The translations under genes and the position numbers were made by a program. Below are positions 53,689 to 64,000 of a stretch of DNA of 64,000 bases, piece after piece. The stretch's first letter is position 1. Each line of letters opens with the position of its first letter. The notes beneath the pieces were generated by a model. It saw nothing but the letters and a program-made list of their open reading frames with translations, did no database searches and was not told the origin of the DNA. This DNA comes from Neofusicoccum parvum (Eukaryota > Ascomycota > Dothideomycetes > Botryosphaeriales > Botryosphaeriaceae). The stretch spans positions 496,001 to 560,000 of the forward strand of contig CP087216.1 of NCBI GenBank assembly GCA_020912385.1. The letters are read 5' to 3'.

Positions 53689-55491
53689 GGCTGGCTGGCC
53701 GGCGTCGACGCGCATTCGACCAGAGTTGGAGCGGCGGAGGGGGGGCGCGAGGGAAAAGGGCGGCCGTGGGCCGGGGTGGGCTTCAGGAATAGACGTTAAA
53801 GCCGTTGATGCGCAGCTGGAGTTCGGCGAGGATGCGGCGGGCGGGATCGAGCTGTTGCGCGTCGAGCGTCGCGAAACGCATCTCCATATGCAATTCGGGG
53901 AAAGCGAGGTAGCGCGGCCGTGGAGCTGGGTATGTTCTTGAATGTCTGGCCTGACGGGGAATTCGGCGATAGGTCTGCGGCCTGTTACATGGCCATATAG
54001 AGCGCGCGAGCAGGGATGCCGGGCAGCGCAGCGGCGGCGAGGCGGCGGGCGGCGGGCACCACGCGGCAATCGAGCGCTGCGGGCGGTGCGCTGGAGGGCG
54101 GCGTGCTGCTCCTGCGATGAATATTGCCGACACCAGCGAAGGGGCGCGCGCAATCAACGGGCGGACTGGCGGTTTGCCAGGTGCGCGGGCGCCGCGCGCC
54201 ATGCTACGGTTGAAGATCCTGTCGGGCTTGCTTTCATCCACGAACCCCGTCCAGCGCCCGCCGATCCGTTCAGCCTGATATTTCTCCGCCAATGGCACCC
54301 GCGCCCCGCACTCCGCACCACGCACGCCGCACGTGCGCGCCCAGCAATGGGGCCACCGCCCGCGCCCTCACCACGCTGTCTCCGCGCCCGCCCAATTGCA
54401 GCGCCCGCAATCGCCCGGCCACAGCCTCCGCTCGGCATCCAGAACCCGTGGCCGTGCTGCCGTTGCTCGCCGCCGCGCCCGGACGGATAAATGGGCGCTG
54501 CCGGGGCGCATCAGACACCGAGCCCGCCGGCGCAATGACACGAGCATCCAACACGCCCGCAAATTGCGTCGTTACATCGCAAGCGAGCACATCACGATGC
54601 TTAGCCTGTTTGCTTGGTACCGCCCTGCCGCCGATGCGACCCTCACACCCTACCTTATAGGCAGCCCAAGACCACCAAGACTCGCTCCCGCCCCGCTGCC
54701 TGTTGGCCAAGAACCAGCTGCTGTCATTCTCGTCTCAGCCTATATTACAAACAGCGTGCCCTTGCCCTGAAATCACCCGTCTAGGCCGGAAACGACTGCG
54801 CTCAGCCAAAACTCGCCCGCTTTAGCCTCAATCTCACGAAAACAGACACCCACAGACAGAGAGAGAGAGAGAGACCGGGAAGAGAAGTCTAGCTGCGTGT
54901 GTATGATACAAGAGAAGCAATCAACGCTATCCGTCACGGAGAACAAGCGCCCTTTTTTCCCGCGCAGCAAAGACAGCAACACCCCTCGGAGCCCGCCGGA
55001 AAGTTTAGCGTCCTTTGCTTGGTGGATGAACGAGAAGTGGAGGAGAGGAGTCCGTCGTTGTTGCGCCAGCTTCCAAAGCAAGAACCAGAGAACCTCTCGA
55101 GCGTGTGCAGGAAATTTACAAGAAACCAGTTGCCCAACTTGCAAGATGAATTCATATGTACGCCGCCGCCCCCTCGAACAAACATTCCATACTTGAAACC
55201 GACCGAGCCCCCCATTGTTTAATCCCCCGATATTTCCCACACTCCTTGTGCGCCTTCGCTTTGAAACTTGAAACTCGAGACGATATAGGAGAGGCCCTTC
55301 CATGCTAGCCGAACGGTATTGGTGTGGTTTTCGTTTAAAAGGTAAGATGCGGCGCAGTTTCCTTTTCTCTTCGGATGACACTGCTTGCTCATGTTCCGCA
55401 GGTATGAAATGATAAGCGGCATTGGTGTTTGTTCATACAAAATCGTGAATGGCCGCCTTCGTGGTCGCCAGGAAGGCGTAAGGAACAAGAA
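53689..55491. other. intergenic, QutR-like promoter and kinase 3' flank
   Basis: A 1.8-kb gap between minus-strand genes with no supported coding sequence. A short GA repeat lies at about 54859-54875. GC-rich open frames near 53.9-54.7 kb look compositional. Confidence 0.45.
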
Positions 55492-58400
55492 TTAAGAGGA
55501 AAGGTCTGCTGTTTCGTGCTTGAGGGCCTCACCATCGGAGTCGCTGTGGCTGCGTATCTTCTTGACCGTGCCGTTACTGCCGCTCCGCGAGGATTTCCGG
55601 GCCGACGCGCCAATGCTAGCCAATACCTTCCCGCGAGAAAGTTCGGCATACGAGATGCTCTCACTCCGAGAAGGACGCTTTGGAGCAGGTTTCCTCCGGA
55701 CGGTGATCTCCAGAACATCATCGTCTGAGTCGTCGTCTGAGTCTTCCTCTTCGTCGCTTTCAACGGCATGGTCACCGTCATACCCGTCATGATCATGCTC
55801 TTCCGTGATGCTAATGATCGGAGTGCGATCCTCAGTCTTTAGGACAATCGAGTGGACTTTTTGATCGGCAGGAACGAGGTCGTCCTGCATGACAGAGGAG
55901 TTTGCCGACACCACGGAGGGAATAGATGGATTCGATGTTGACTGGGACATTCCCGAATAAAACTGGTCTTCTGACGAGCTCGAGGTAAGCGGAAGAGCAA
56001 AAGCCCTTGGTGTCACGTCATTGTGCAACAAAGCGGCATCTGCCTCTTTCTTCCGAAGCTCAAAATGAGCAAAGTCATCTGGGCTGGGCGGGCATGGCGG
56101 GTGGCTGAGTGCGCTTGACGGGCGATTGCCTGCTGATGAAGTCGGCCGGCTCGAAATATGGCGCTCTTCCAACATGTGTCTCCTCCGATTCTCGTCCCTG
56201 GCACGTTGATAGCTGATGTCGTTGAGGTACTCGTGAAAAACGGGCGAACTGTAGAGTAAATCATCTTCTCCCCGCTTGGGAGGGCGATGAGACGATGCAG
56301 AAGAGATGGACGACTGACGCGAGGGGGTTCCATCGCGACTACGGTGGATATCAGACTCAGTCAAAGAGTGAGCGATGGGAGATCCTGGACTGGTAACGGA
56401 GCTGCTTGCTGTCGAGCATTCCTTCAATTGGGCGGGCGGGTCGACATGTCCAGCGGCAACAGCCTCACTCAAAGCGATGCTGGGTTCGCTATGGGCGTTA
56501 TCGTCTCCAGCTACCAGACGGTCGATCGAAGGATTGCGGCTGTGCGTCTTGACGCCGTCCGTGCCGCGCTCCTTGCTTCTCATGCTACGCAATATGCGGC
56601 GACCACCACCAAAGATACCACTCAAATTTGATGCACCAGGAGTATCCAGAGTGAGCGGAGTGCTCGGAATTCCTTGAGGCATAGTTGGCGATGCGCCACG
56701 GCGTCTTACGAGATCAAAATCGGACTGGCGGATGGTCCTGATTGAGCCGGCAGTGGACATTGTCGACTCTGCTCGAGAAGCAAAGCTCAGTCGATGGTGC
56801 TTTTCACGAGCTTTTCCTCTAGGAGATTCGTCGATCTCGTCAACGCTACCGATGTCGGGAGTACCCGGCCTTGAGTTTGGACCTATGAAAAACTGGGGGC
56901 GTTCTCTTAACTCTGGGCTGGCGGTAACGCTGTGCGACAACGGGTGGTCACCTTCTCTGGAAGCTCGCAGTGCGGCGCTGATGTGATCGACCCCAAGACT
57001 CGGTCTTCGTGCGTCCTGGCTAATCGTGCTGCTCGACGACGCGGCAGATATACCTCCCTCACCGTTGCTCGCCTTCCCACGCTTTCTGGATGATGATGTC
57101 GTGCTGGTAGCGGGCTTGGAGACAATTCCTACCGCCGCTCCAAACTTGCGCATACCGGACTTGACACGCTCAAGCAGATTGAGTTGTACGACAGCGTCGT
57201 CGACATCCTCTCTGGAGACCTCAATCTTCTTGTAATCAGGCACGCGTGAAGGATCCGACTGCTCGAGCCACAGCAAAGGATGCTCAAGATCGCGAAGCAC
57301 CCACGGGTGGTGTCTGACTTCCGGTAGTTTGATGCGCCGCCGAGGATCCTTGATGAGCAACCGTCTCAGGAGATCGTGAAGCTCGTCATCGACTTCTTCG
57401 TAAATAAGCTCGTGATGAGACCTTCTGTCTCGAGTCATGCCACCCCACAAACGGTTGTGCGAGTTGGGCCTTGAGGCAGTACGGTCGTCAACAGCTCTGA
57501 GGCGGAATCGTGGTATGTAGACCTCCTCTTCTGCTATCATGCGCATGACAACGAAGGTGTTGAGGTCATGAAAAGGAACGCGACCGAAGACCAGGCAATA
57601 CAGCGTGACACCGAGAGCCCAAACATCAATCTGCCCTGTGACTGGCAACGCATCCTGATCCGCGTCTGTTTGACACAGCTCAGGAGCATAGAAAGCAGGA
57701 GTGCCAACCGTCTTCGCAAGCTCGATCGCTTCATCGACATCTTGAGCATCCGACTCCGATTGATCATCTCGGTCGCCATAGATGGATGCGGACCCGGTTG
57801 CGGATCGACGTCCAAGATACGAAACACCAAAGTCGGAGATCTTGATGTGCCCATCTCTTGCTTGGAGGAGATTAGCCGGCTTGATATCACGATGGATGAC
57901 GCCTTGATAATGTAGATACTCGAGACCCGAAACCGTGTCGCGGAAGGCCTTACGGGCATCGGGAAGAGTCATGAGTGGAACGTAACGGAAATGTTCTGGT
58001 ACCGGTAGGTCTTCCGGCAATTCCGGCTTGTTCGAGGAAGAGCTACCGCAGATGCTTGGATTTCTGCCTCGTGCCGGCAGTTCCTCGTACGCTCCCCACA
58101 TCGTTCCCTCAAGACCTGTAACCGAAGCAGCACGGGGTTCTTCCTGGATCGGTTCCTTGCCAAGAGCAGGAAGCGAAGTGCTTGACTGTTTCGATGCCGC
58201 CAACTCTGCCGAGTGCGTCTCGTTCAAGGGTGCGTGAGGGGTCTGATCTGCATCAAACTCAGTTGGTGTTGCAGGTCGGCTACGATGTTTCAATCCAATG
58301 CCGTAAGGGTCCTCAGTGGTCGCAGTGGATGTTCGGGACAAATGGTCACTGTTTGTGTCTTCGTCCTCGGTGTCGCCGCCGTACTCGAAACTCCATGTTT

Positions 58401-59862
58401 GGGCGTCGTGATCATCGTTCTGTGCACGATGAAGTCGCCTCAGCCGTCGTCGTTCCTCTCGTTCGCGCTTTCTTTGCGCCTCTAGTAAGATCCTCTGATC
58501 TTCTAGCGCGGCAGACTCGTTGTCGAAAATACCTCTCACCTCGCGCTCATACCGCCTGTGCTCGATCAGGACGATCTCCTTCGCACCTTCGGTTCTCCAG
58601 CGGACCTCTCCCATCTCAACGTGCTCAAGGACAATGTAGACCTTCTTCCGAGATGGATCATCTATGACCTCCAACAAGCCAACAATATTGGGGTGGCGGG
58701 CCTTCTTGAGGATGGCGATTTCCCTTCGGATTTTGTCCTCATGACTGGTGTTCTTGCCCAACCGACGTCTCTTGGAATACCGCTCCACAATCTTGATAGC
58801 CACATATTGACCCGTCTCCAGACTACGTCCTAACTTGACCTTTCCGTGCACACCACGACCAAGCTCGTCGATGATCTCGTATTGGTTGATAATTTTGCGG
58901 CCAGATATGGGATCGACATCGACATCGGCCACATGAGTTTCCTTTGGCACTTGTCGATGCGTGAAGTGCAAATACGGGCTCGAGTAGTAGCCGGTTTGCT
59001 CGGCCGAGGCGAGTACAGGCCGGATCGGAGCTTGGTTGAAATCGAAGAGCCCAGGGCTGCCAGCAGGGGAGTTGCCAGCTGTCCGGGAGCCACCGTCGTG
59101 TGGAGCCGTTTCGTGGGCAAAATGTTGGGCGGGGTGCAAGGAGGGAACGTGCGAGGCGGAGAAAGAAGCGTACTGTGAGGGGTGAGAACTCCGAGTCCGC
59201 AACAGATGGGGGCCGGGTGGTGGGTTTTGATGAGCTTGAAGAGGAGGGTTAGGAAATCTGGGATATTCCATCTGATTTTGCAAAGCGGCGTATGACTGAT
59301 TAGGGTATTTGGGATACTGGCGATGCGGGGCTGGCGGGTTGGCCGAGGATGGGAGAGAATCAGCGGTATAGTAAGCCCTGACCGTGGAATTGCTCATAGT
59401 TGAAGCTGTCGAGAGCTGGTCTCGCCGCAGACTCGGGCGTTCTGGCGTTGCCTGTGAAGCTCGGTGCGGATCCTGAGCCCCGCCTGACTCACGATCGGCC
59501 GCAGCGTTAAGGGATGTTGTTGGTTCATGGCCCGGGGAGGGGGTCGGCTCCACGGAGGTGGGATTCGATGTCGAGAGGTATGCGGTATGATATCGCACGG
59601 GTCTTGGCGAGTGGTATGGCAGGTCGGAGGAGTAGTGAGTCGACGGCAGCGCCTGCTCTGGAGAGGCGGCAGGGGCATCCGCAGAGGGCGCGGCATGCTC
59701 CAATTCCTGGGCAGGAGTGTGGTCGTCGACTGCAGCGGCGTCTGCAGGCTCGCAGGCGTCGGGAGGCGGGTTTGGAGACGCAGGGGCAGGGTGGTCGTCG
59801 GAGGCGTGGGTGTTATCGGGGCTGCCCATGGCAGCGTCGGGCGCTGCGTCCGGCGTCGCCAT
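55492..59862 (-). CDS. SNF1/AMPK-activating protein kinase (Sak1/Tos3/Ssp1/CaMKK type)
   Basis: A 1456-aa Ser/Thr kinase in one intronless exon. By homology to yeast Sak1/Tos3/Elm1 and fission-yeast Ssp1 it should phosphorylate the activation loop of the SNF1/AMPK catalytic subunit under glucose or energy stress. The first ~320 residues are Pro/Ser/His-rich and disordered. Kinase features: Gly loop ELGRGVHGKVKLG (~332), VAIKIVERYSKRRRLG (Lys ~356), HRDIKPANLL (~656), DFGVSYLGRR (~675), VGTPAFYAPELC (~724), DVWALGVTLYCLVFGRVPF and the C-lobe end DLLRRLLIKDPRRRI. About 200 charged residues are inserted between the lobes, after YIVLEHVEMGEV and before EHFRYVPLMTLPDARKAF. A long Ser-rich tail follows the kinase domain. 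It shares a divergent promoter region with GPI10. Confidence 0.9.
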   Translation of the reverse strand: MATPDAAPDAAMGSPDNTHASDDHPAPASPNPPPDACEPADAAAVDDHTPAQELEHAAPSADAPAASPEQALPSTHYSSDLPYHSPRPVRYHTAYLSTSNPTSVEPTPSPGHEPTTSLNAAADRESGGAQDPHRASQATPERPSLRRDQLSTASTMSNSTVRAYYTADSLPSSANPPAPHRQYPKYPNQSYAALQNQMEYPRFPNPPLQAHQNPPPGPHLLRTRSSHPSQYASFSASHVPSLHPAQHFAHETAPHDGGSRTAGNSPAGSPGLFDFNQAPIRPVLASAEQTGYYSSPYLHFTHRQVPKETHVADVDVDPISGRKIINQYEIIDELGRGVHGKVKLGRSLETGQYVAIKIVERYSKRRRLGKNTSHEDKIRREIAILKKARHPNIVGLLEVIDDPSRKKVYIVLEHVEMGEVRWRTEGAKEIVLIEHRRYEREVRGIFDNESAALEDQRILLEAQRKREREERRRLRRLHRAQNDDHDAQTWSFEYGGDTEDEDTNSDHLSRTSTATTEDPYGIGLKHRSRPATPTEFDADQTPHAPLNETHSAELAASKQSSTSLPALGKEPIQEEPRAASVTGLEGTMWGAYEELPARGRNPSICGSSSSNKPELPEDLPVPEHFRYVPLMTLPDARKAFRDTVSGLEYLHYQGVIHRDIKPANLLQARDGHIKISDFGVSYLGRRSATGSASIYGDRDDQSESDAQDVDEAIELAKTVGTPAFYAPELCQTDADQDALPVTGQIDVWALGVTLYCLVFGRVPFHDLNTFVVMRMIAEEEVYIPRFRLRAVDDRTASRPNSHNRLWGGMTRDRRSHHELIYEEVDDELHDLLRRLLIKDPRRRIKLPEVRHHPWVLRDLEHPLLWLEQSDPSRVPDYKKIEVSREDVDDAVVQLNLLERVKSGMRKFGAAVGIVSKPATSTTSSSRKRGKASNGEGGISAASSSSTISQDARRPSLGVDHISAALRASREGDHPLSHSVTASPELRERPQFFIGPNSRPGTPDIGSVDEIDESPRGKAREKHHRLSFASRAESTMSTAGSIRTIRQSDFDLVRRRGASPTMPQGIPSTPLTLDTPGASNLSGIFGGGRRILRSMRSKERGTDGVKTHSRNPSIDRLVAGDDNAHSEPSIALSEAVAAGHVDPPAQLKECSTASSSVTSPGSPIAHSLTESDIHRSRDGTPSRQSSISSASSHRPPKRGEDDLLYSSPVFHEYLNDISYQRARDENRRRHMLEERHISSRPTSSAGNRPSSALSHPPCPPSPDDFAHFELRKKEADAALLHNDVTPRAFALPLTSSSSEDQFYSGMSQSTSNPSIPSVVSANSSVMQDDLVPADQKVHSIVLKTEDRTPIISITEEHDHDGYDGDHAVESDEEEDSDDDSDDDVLEITVRRKPAPKRPSRSESISYAELSRGKVLASIGASARKSSRSGSNGTVKKIRSHSDSDGEALKHETADLSS

Positions 59863-61762
59863 GATGCGTGCCGTGCAGGGCGTGCAGCTCCGCTCGCTGG
59901 GAGATCGCGCGGGTGCCTAGCCGTCAGAAGCCTTCATCTGAGCCGTCGCGGCGGCGAATTCAGTCGCGGGCGTGGGGTGTCGCTGGAGGCGGGCGGATCA
60001 TGGTGCACCTCAGCGACTGGGAGAGCACCGCCGTCGCGCAGCGGCAGGCAGAGACAAGCGCAGGCGTGGTGTTATGAGCGGTGCGAGCGAGGCGCGGTCT
60101 GGAGGGAGTGGTGAGGCAGTGGCTGAGAAGGGTGTGGCCGGCGGAGCTAGTGGAGGGGACGAGGTGGTGTGGTGTCTCTAGCGGGCGGGCGAATGTCGTG
60201 CCCAGGAGCCGGCCGTTAATTTTTTGCCTCGAGGGTCGAGCAGGGCCCAATGCACCGGGGCGTGCAGCGACGTCAACGCGGGCTGTCGGAGAGGGTGGAA
60301 GAAGGCGAGCAGCTGGATTTACCGAGCGAGCCTGGCGCTGCGGATCGGTGTGCTTCGGCAAGCTCCAGTGGAGCAGCAGGCCCGCGGGCACAAGGGCAGA
60401 TGAGGTCGCGCTCGCTCGCGCGCCGCCTCTGCTGCGCAGCTTGGGCGCCAATCACTGCGCGCTGCGAGAGCCGCCGGGTTCGGAGGTTGTTGGGATCCCA
60501 GCAGCCAGCGGCGGCCGGTGGCCATCTCGCTGGCGGTGATCCACGGCCCGCTCAGCAGGCAAGCGGCCGCCTCTCTGATCTCTGCCCATGCACACAACAC
60601 TGCAACGGGGCAGGCCGGGGTCAGAGCAACTATCGCGGCCGCGTCCTAGCCGCAACGAGCGACGGCGGGAGCCTGCTGCTGGCTCCTGCATGCATCTTCA
60701 AGCCGCCCTCGCGCCTGTCATTCGCTGCCACCATTCCAGCGGCGGCCCTAGCCCGCTCAACAGCCAGCGTGCCCGCCGTGCCGGGCTGTCTGCCCAGCGC
60801 CCAGCACGTCGGGGGGACGCCTGAGCCTGAGCCTGGGAGAGAAATGCCTCTCTGCACTCCAGCAGCCGGCCGCTGCTGCGCTTCTGCAGCGGCTGCGCGA
60901 AGGCGCCTGCAGCAGCGCCAAGCAGCGCGACAGGCGACGCTGCGGCGGGCCTGGACGCGCTTTCGTTGCGCTTGCGCGCTGGCGGCGTGCCTCGCCCGCG
61001 CCGTCAACCTCAGAGCTCCGCACCCCGGCTCCTTTGCCTATGCCTAGCAGTGCTATTTTTTCGCGCAACCGCCCGCAGCGCCGCCTGCTGCCACCGCCGC
61101 ACCGCGCTCTCCTGCCATCCCGGCCGCGGTGTGCCCTTTGCCGGATCGGAGCCGTCTTCCCCAGATTTTCTCGTTGCTTTTCGCTCCCGCTCAGTGCGGG
61201 CGGCATCACACGAGACGCGGCGTGATGTACAGGTGGATCCTGCCGCGCCATTGGCTGCCGGCTGCGCCAGGCCTCGCGGATGGAGCTGATGGTGTGGTCG
61301 AAAGAGGGCAAGCCCGCTCGCTGCGCGCGAGGGCCCACCAGGATCGCCGTCCCCCAAGTCGTCTCCACGCCGCCTGCCAGACTGTGGAGCAGTCAGGATT
61401 CTTTGATTAGCGGGGGGTCTGGGAGGCAGAGCACGGGTGGACGACGCGCATGAGCTGCGGCCGCCGGCGTGCGATCTGTCACTTTTCGGCGCAACCCCAG
61501 ACGAGCGCCTGGCGAGACTCTTCAGCGCGCCACCGGCTAGGCCCAAAGTGGCACTGCACGATAGCAGCACCGGCGGGGGGCAGGCGATGCGCGGGCTATG
61601 TCGCGATCGTGCCTGGTGTGGCTCAAGGAAACGCTGGCCGCGACATGGATGGCACGGCCGCGGCGGGAGCACAGGAGCGCAATTACACGGAGAACAGCAC
61701 GACCTCTCGCGTCCTCCCTACCGCCCGCCGCACCGCACCCTTTGCACCTATCCCGTCGCCCT
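59863..61762. promoter_or_regulatory. divergent promoter region kinase / GPI10
   Basis: A GC-rich 1.9-kb gap between divergent starts. Open frames on both strands are compositional; I see no family signal. No clear TATA box. Confidence 0.45.
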
Positions 61763-63955
61763 ATGGCTCGTCGCGCCGCCGCCCAGCACGGGACGGCCCC
61801 AGCGGACGAACGACACGGCGCGCCCGCTCCCGGAAGTCCCTCCTCCCTGCAGGAGCAAGGCCTCCATGTCTTCCTGCTGCTGCTGGCCCTGCGCATCCTC
61901 AACGCACTGACGACGCGCACCTTTTTCCAGCCCGACGAGTATTTCCAGTCGCTCGAGCCGGCATGGCAGATGGCCTTTGGCGGGCGCAGCGGCGCCTGGA
62001 TTACATGGGTCTGCCACGGCGCGCCCCTCAGCCAGCCGTTGCGATGCTGATGCTGTCTCGCAGGAATGGAAGAATCAGTTGCGGTCGTCACTGCATCCAG
62101 CGCTCTTCGCCGGCGTGCTCGCCGGGGTGTCCGCCATCTCGGGTATTTGCAGCACGCCTCTGGCGCTAAGGGCTGAGCTGCTCATCGCTGCACCTAAAAT
62201 CACGCAAGCCGCCCTCGCCGCGTCGACCGATTACTTCACCTGGCGTCTGGCCGAGCGTGCCTTCGGGCCCCGGAGCAGCGCCGCATGGGCGAGCGTATGG
62301 TGACACAGCCCACAGGCGATCAATCACTTCGGCTGATCCTTCTCCCAGCTTGCATTGACGACATGCAGTCCCTGGCAGTGGTTCTGCTCCACGCGCACGC
62401 TGTCAAACTGCCTGGAGACGACGCTGACGGCCGCCGCGCTGGCCGGGTGGCCGTGGCCGCGCGCTCAGGGTAGGAAGCCGCAGGCTGTTGCACAGCGTCC
62501 CGCCTCCGCTCCATTAGGGGAGATCTCCCAGTAAGCCGCTGGCCTGGTTGCTCTTTTGGGCCGGCAACGAGGAGCGTCTGACGTTTGCCGGTGCTTAGTC
62601 TGAAACTTTCGCTGCTTGCCGCAGCACTTGCCTGTGTCTTGCGGCCCACAAACGGTCTCATCTGGATATCCATATCCGCGCCCACGCTGTGGCAAGCTTC
62701 GACGCGTGAGCGCCTTGCATTGCTCAAGTGGGCCGTGCTCTGCGGGTGAGTGTGCCAGCAGACCCTCCAGGCTGGTCGGCCTGCCGTGGATGCGACCTCA
62801 CAATTTCAAACCGTACGCGAGTCGTCGCTGATGCACAAGGGTCCGTCCTCTAGCAATGGCGTCCTCACGCTATCCATCCTCGCCGATCGATCTTACTACG
62901 GCGTGTGGACGTTCCCGCCACTTCGCTTCGTTCACTTCAATATTGCCAAGTCGCTTGCCGTGTTCTACGGAACGAACAGGGCTGACTACTACCTCACCGA
63001 GGGCCTGCCACTGCTCCTCACCACGGCTCTGCCGTTCGCTGCTTATGGCACCTGGGCGGCCCTCCGCGGAAATGGCACGCCAACTCCCGTGCTGGCACAC
63101 CTCGCACTGACATGCCTTACTATGGTAGGAGCCTTGAGCCTCATCTCCCACAAAGAGGTCCGCTTCATCTATCCCCTGCTCCCTATGCTCCATGTTCTGG
63201 CTGCGCAACCTGTCTCGACGCTTTTTCACCCCCTCACATCAAGGAAGAAAGCAGCCCTCGCACTTCTACTGGCCATCAACGTCCTTGTGGCAGGCTACGC
63301 TTCCCAAGTTCACCAGCGGGGCGTCATCGATGTTTTGCACATGCTTCGGCACCAGCATGAGAGCCAAGCCGTGAAGCAGTCAGACGCCAAGTCTGGGGAG
63401 TCTAACGAGACGACTGTTGGGTTTCTCATGCCCTGTCACAGCACGCCCTGGCGCTCGCATTTCGTTCACCCCGAAATCAAGGCCTGGGCTCTGACGTGCG
63501 AGCCACCCATCGACGTGCCGTTGGACCGACGTGCCAGCTACCTTGACGAGGCAGACGAGTTCTACCTCGATCCTGGCCCTGTCGCGTGGTTGACCCGTCA
63601 TATGGAAAGCGTCGGCACCATCCGAGGCAAGGAACATGTCAGCAAAGACAAGGTTGGGCATAATACGGGGGGGCCGGAGCCCAAAAGACCGTGGCCCAAA
63701 TACCTCGTTTTCTTCCAGCAATTGGAAGGCACGCTCAACGAACTCCTGCAGGGTACGAGGTACAGCGAGTTTTGGCGCGGGTTCAACAGCCACTTCCACG
63801 ATGATTGGCGCCGAAAGGGCGATGTGGTCGTTTGGTGCTTAGACGATGATGCTGCTGACGGCGCCCACAGCCGTGTTGAGCAGGCAGGGAATCCTGGTGG
63901 CAAGCGAATAAGCTCTGGACAATTCGCCATGGAGAATCTGCATAGGGGTCTGTGA
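61763..63955 (+). CDS. gpi10: GPI mannosyltransferase 3 (Gpi10/PIG-B)
   Basis: A GT22-family ER membrane enzyme that adds the third mannose to the GPI-anchor precursor from dolichol-phosphate mannose. Five exons: 61763-62008, 62064-62294, 62349-62530, 62599-62745 and 62854-63955, giving 635 aa in continuous phase. Hallmarks are [20 protein letters not shown] near the N-terminus (catalytic PDE), then [20 protein letters not shown] (with an intact TRT(L)SN), [33 protein letters not shown], the lumenal [13 protein letters not shown] motif, and many hydrophobic helices. Exon 3 reads through an apparent GT at 62470 to a GTAAGC donor at 62531, the only choice that keeps frame into [12 protein letters not shown]. 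The C-terminal part has [22 protein letters not shown] and [20 protein letters not shown], as in the family. Confidence 0.92.
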
Positions 63956-64000
63956 TAGCATTTCTTCCTTTTTCGTATCGACCTGCTGTGGCTCAAAAGT
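63956..64000. other. right edge, 3' flank of GPI10
   Basis: 45 bases after the GPI10 stop codon; nothing further can be said. Confidence 0.3.

Noticed and set aside
62470..62475. GT at 62470 as the donor of GPI10 exon 3
   Set aside because: It breaks the frame with every nearby acceptor; the GTAAGC donor at 62531 keeps the phase into the next conserved block.

Overview
The window is nuclear DNA of a filamentous ascomycete (Pezizomycotina; a Dothideomycete is my guess, not shown). The genes carry short introns (about 50-360 bp) with GT..AG ends and CTAAC/CTGAC-type branch sites. The protein types are fungal: a Zn2Cys6 regulator, a quinate-repressor homologue, Med18, a Tad-like LINE, a fungal rhodopsin-like membrane protein and a NACHT-type ankyrin protein. 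No tRNA, rRNA, CRISPR array or bacterial-style operon was seen.

Layout, left to right. 1.1-3.8 kb (-): a ten-exon polynucleotide kinase 3'-phosphatase (DNA end repair). 4.8-5.6 kb (-): Mediator subunit Med18. 6.4-6.8 kb (+): Kgd4/Ymr31-type 2-oxoglutarate dehydrogenase subunit. 6.8-11.1 kb: gene-poor. 11.1-12.3 kb (-): porphobilinogen synthase HEM2, divergent from a 955-residue disordered protein (13.2-16.1 kb, +). 19.3-22.3 kb (+): an ankyrin protein resembling the C-terminal half of a NACHT/NLR protein. 22.5-26.7 kb: a 5'-truncated LINE on the minus strand, bounded by an exact 18-bp target-site duplication. 27.2-28.1 kb (+): mitochondrial cytochrome c1/c heme lyase. 28.4-28.9 kb: a 558-bp inverted-repeat element holding an ORF fragment. 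29.5-30.9 kb (+): a lysine-rich, probably nuclear protein. 34.2-37.0 kb (+): a fungal 7TM rhodopsin-like domain fused to a FucP-type MFS transporter. 38.2-39.3 kb (+): an aldo-keto reductase. 39.7-40.5 kb (+): a Pro/Lys-rich unknown. 41.5-44.4 kb (-): a TCP11/Sok1-domain protein. 47.1-50.3 kb (-): an eight-exon Zn2Cys6 transcription factor. 51.7-53.7 kb (-): a quinate-repressor (QutR-like) protein. 55.5-59.9 kb (-): an intronless SNF1/AMPK-activating kinase (Sak1/Ssp1/CaMKK type), divergent from GPI10 (61.8-64.0 kb, +).

Most genes are unrelated housekeeping functions placed side by side. Links visible from function alone are the three mitochondrial/heme genes (KGD4, HEM2, CYT2-like) and a possible nutrient-sensing theme (7TM-MFS fusion, QutR-like repressor, Zn2Cys6 factor, AMPK-activating kinase). 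Neither is a demonstrated cluster. The most unusual items are the receptor-transporter fusion, the palindrome-ended 558-bp element, the truncated LINE with RIP-like stops, and the ankyrin protein lacking its NACHT domain. Splice sites were placed by hand from donor, branch and acceptor motifs, phase and protein-family continuity. Summed exon lengths are multiples of three in every model.
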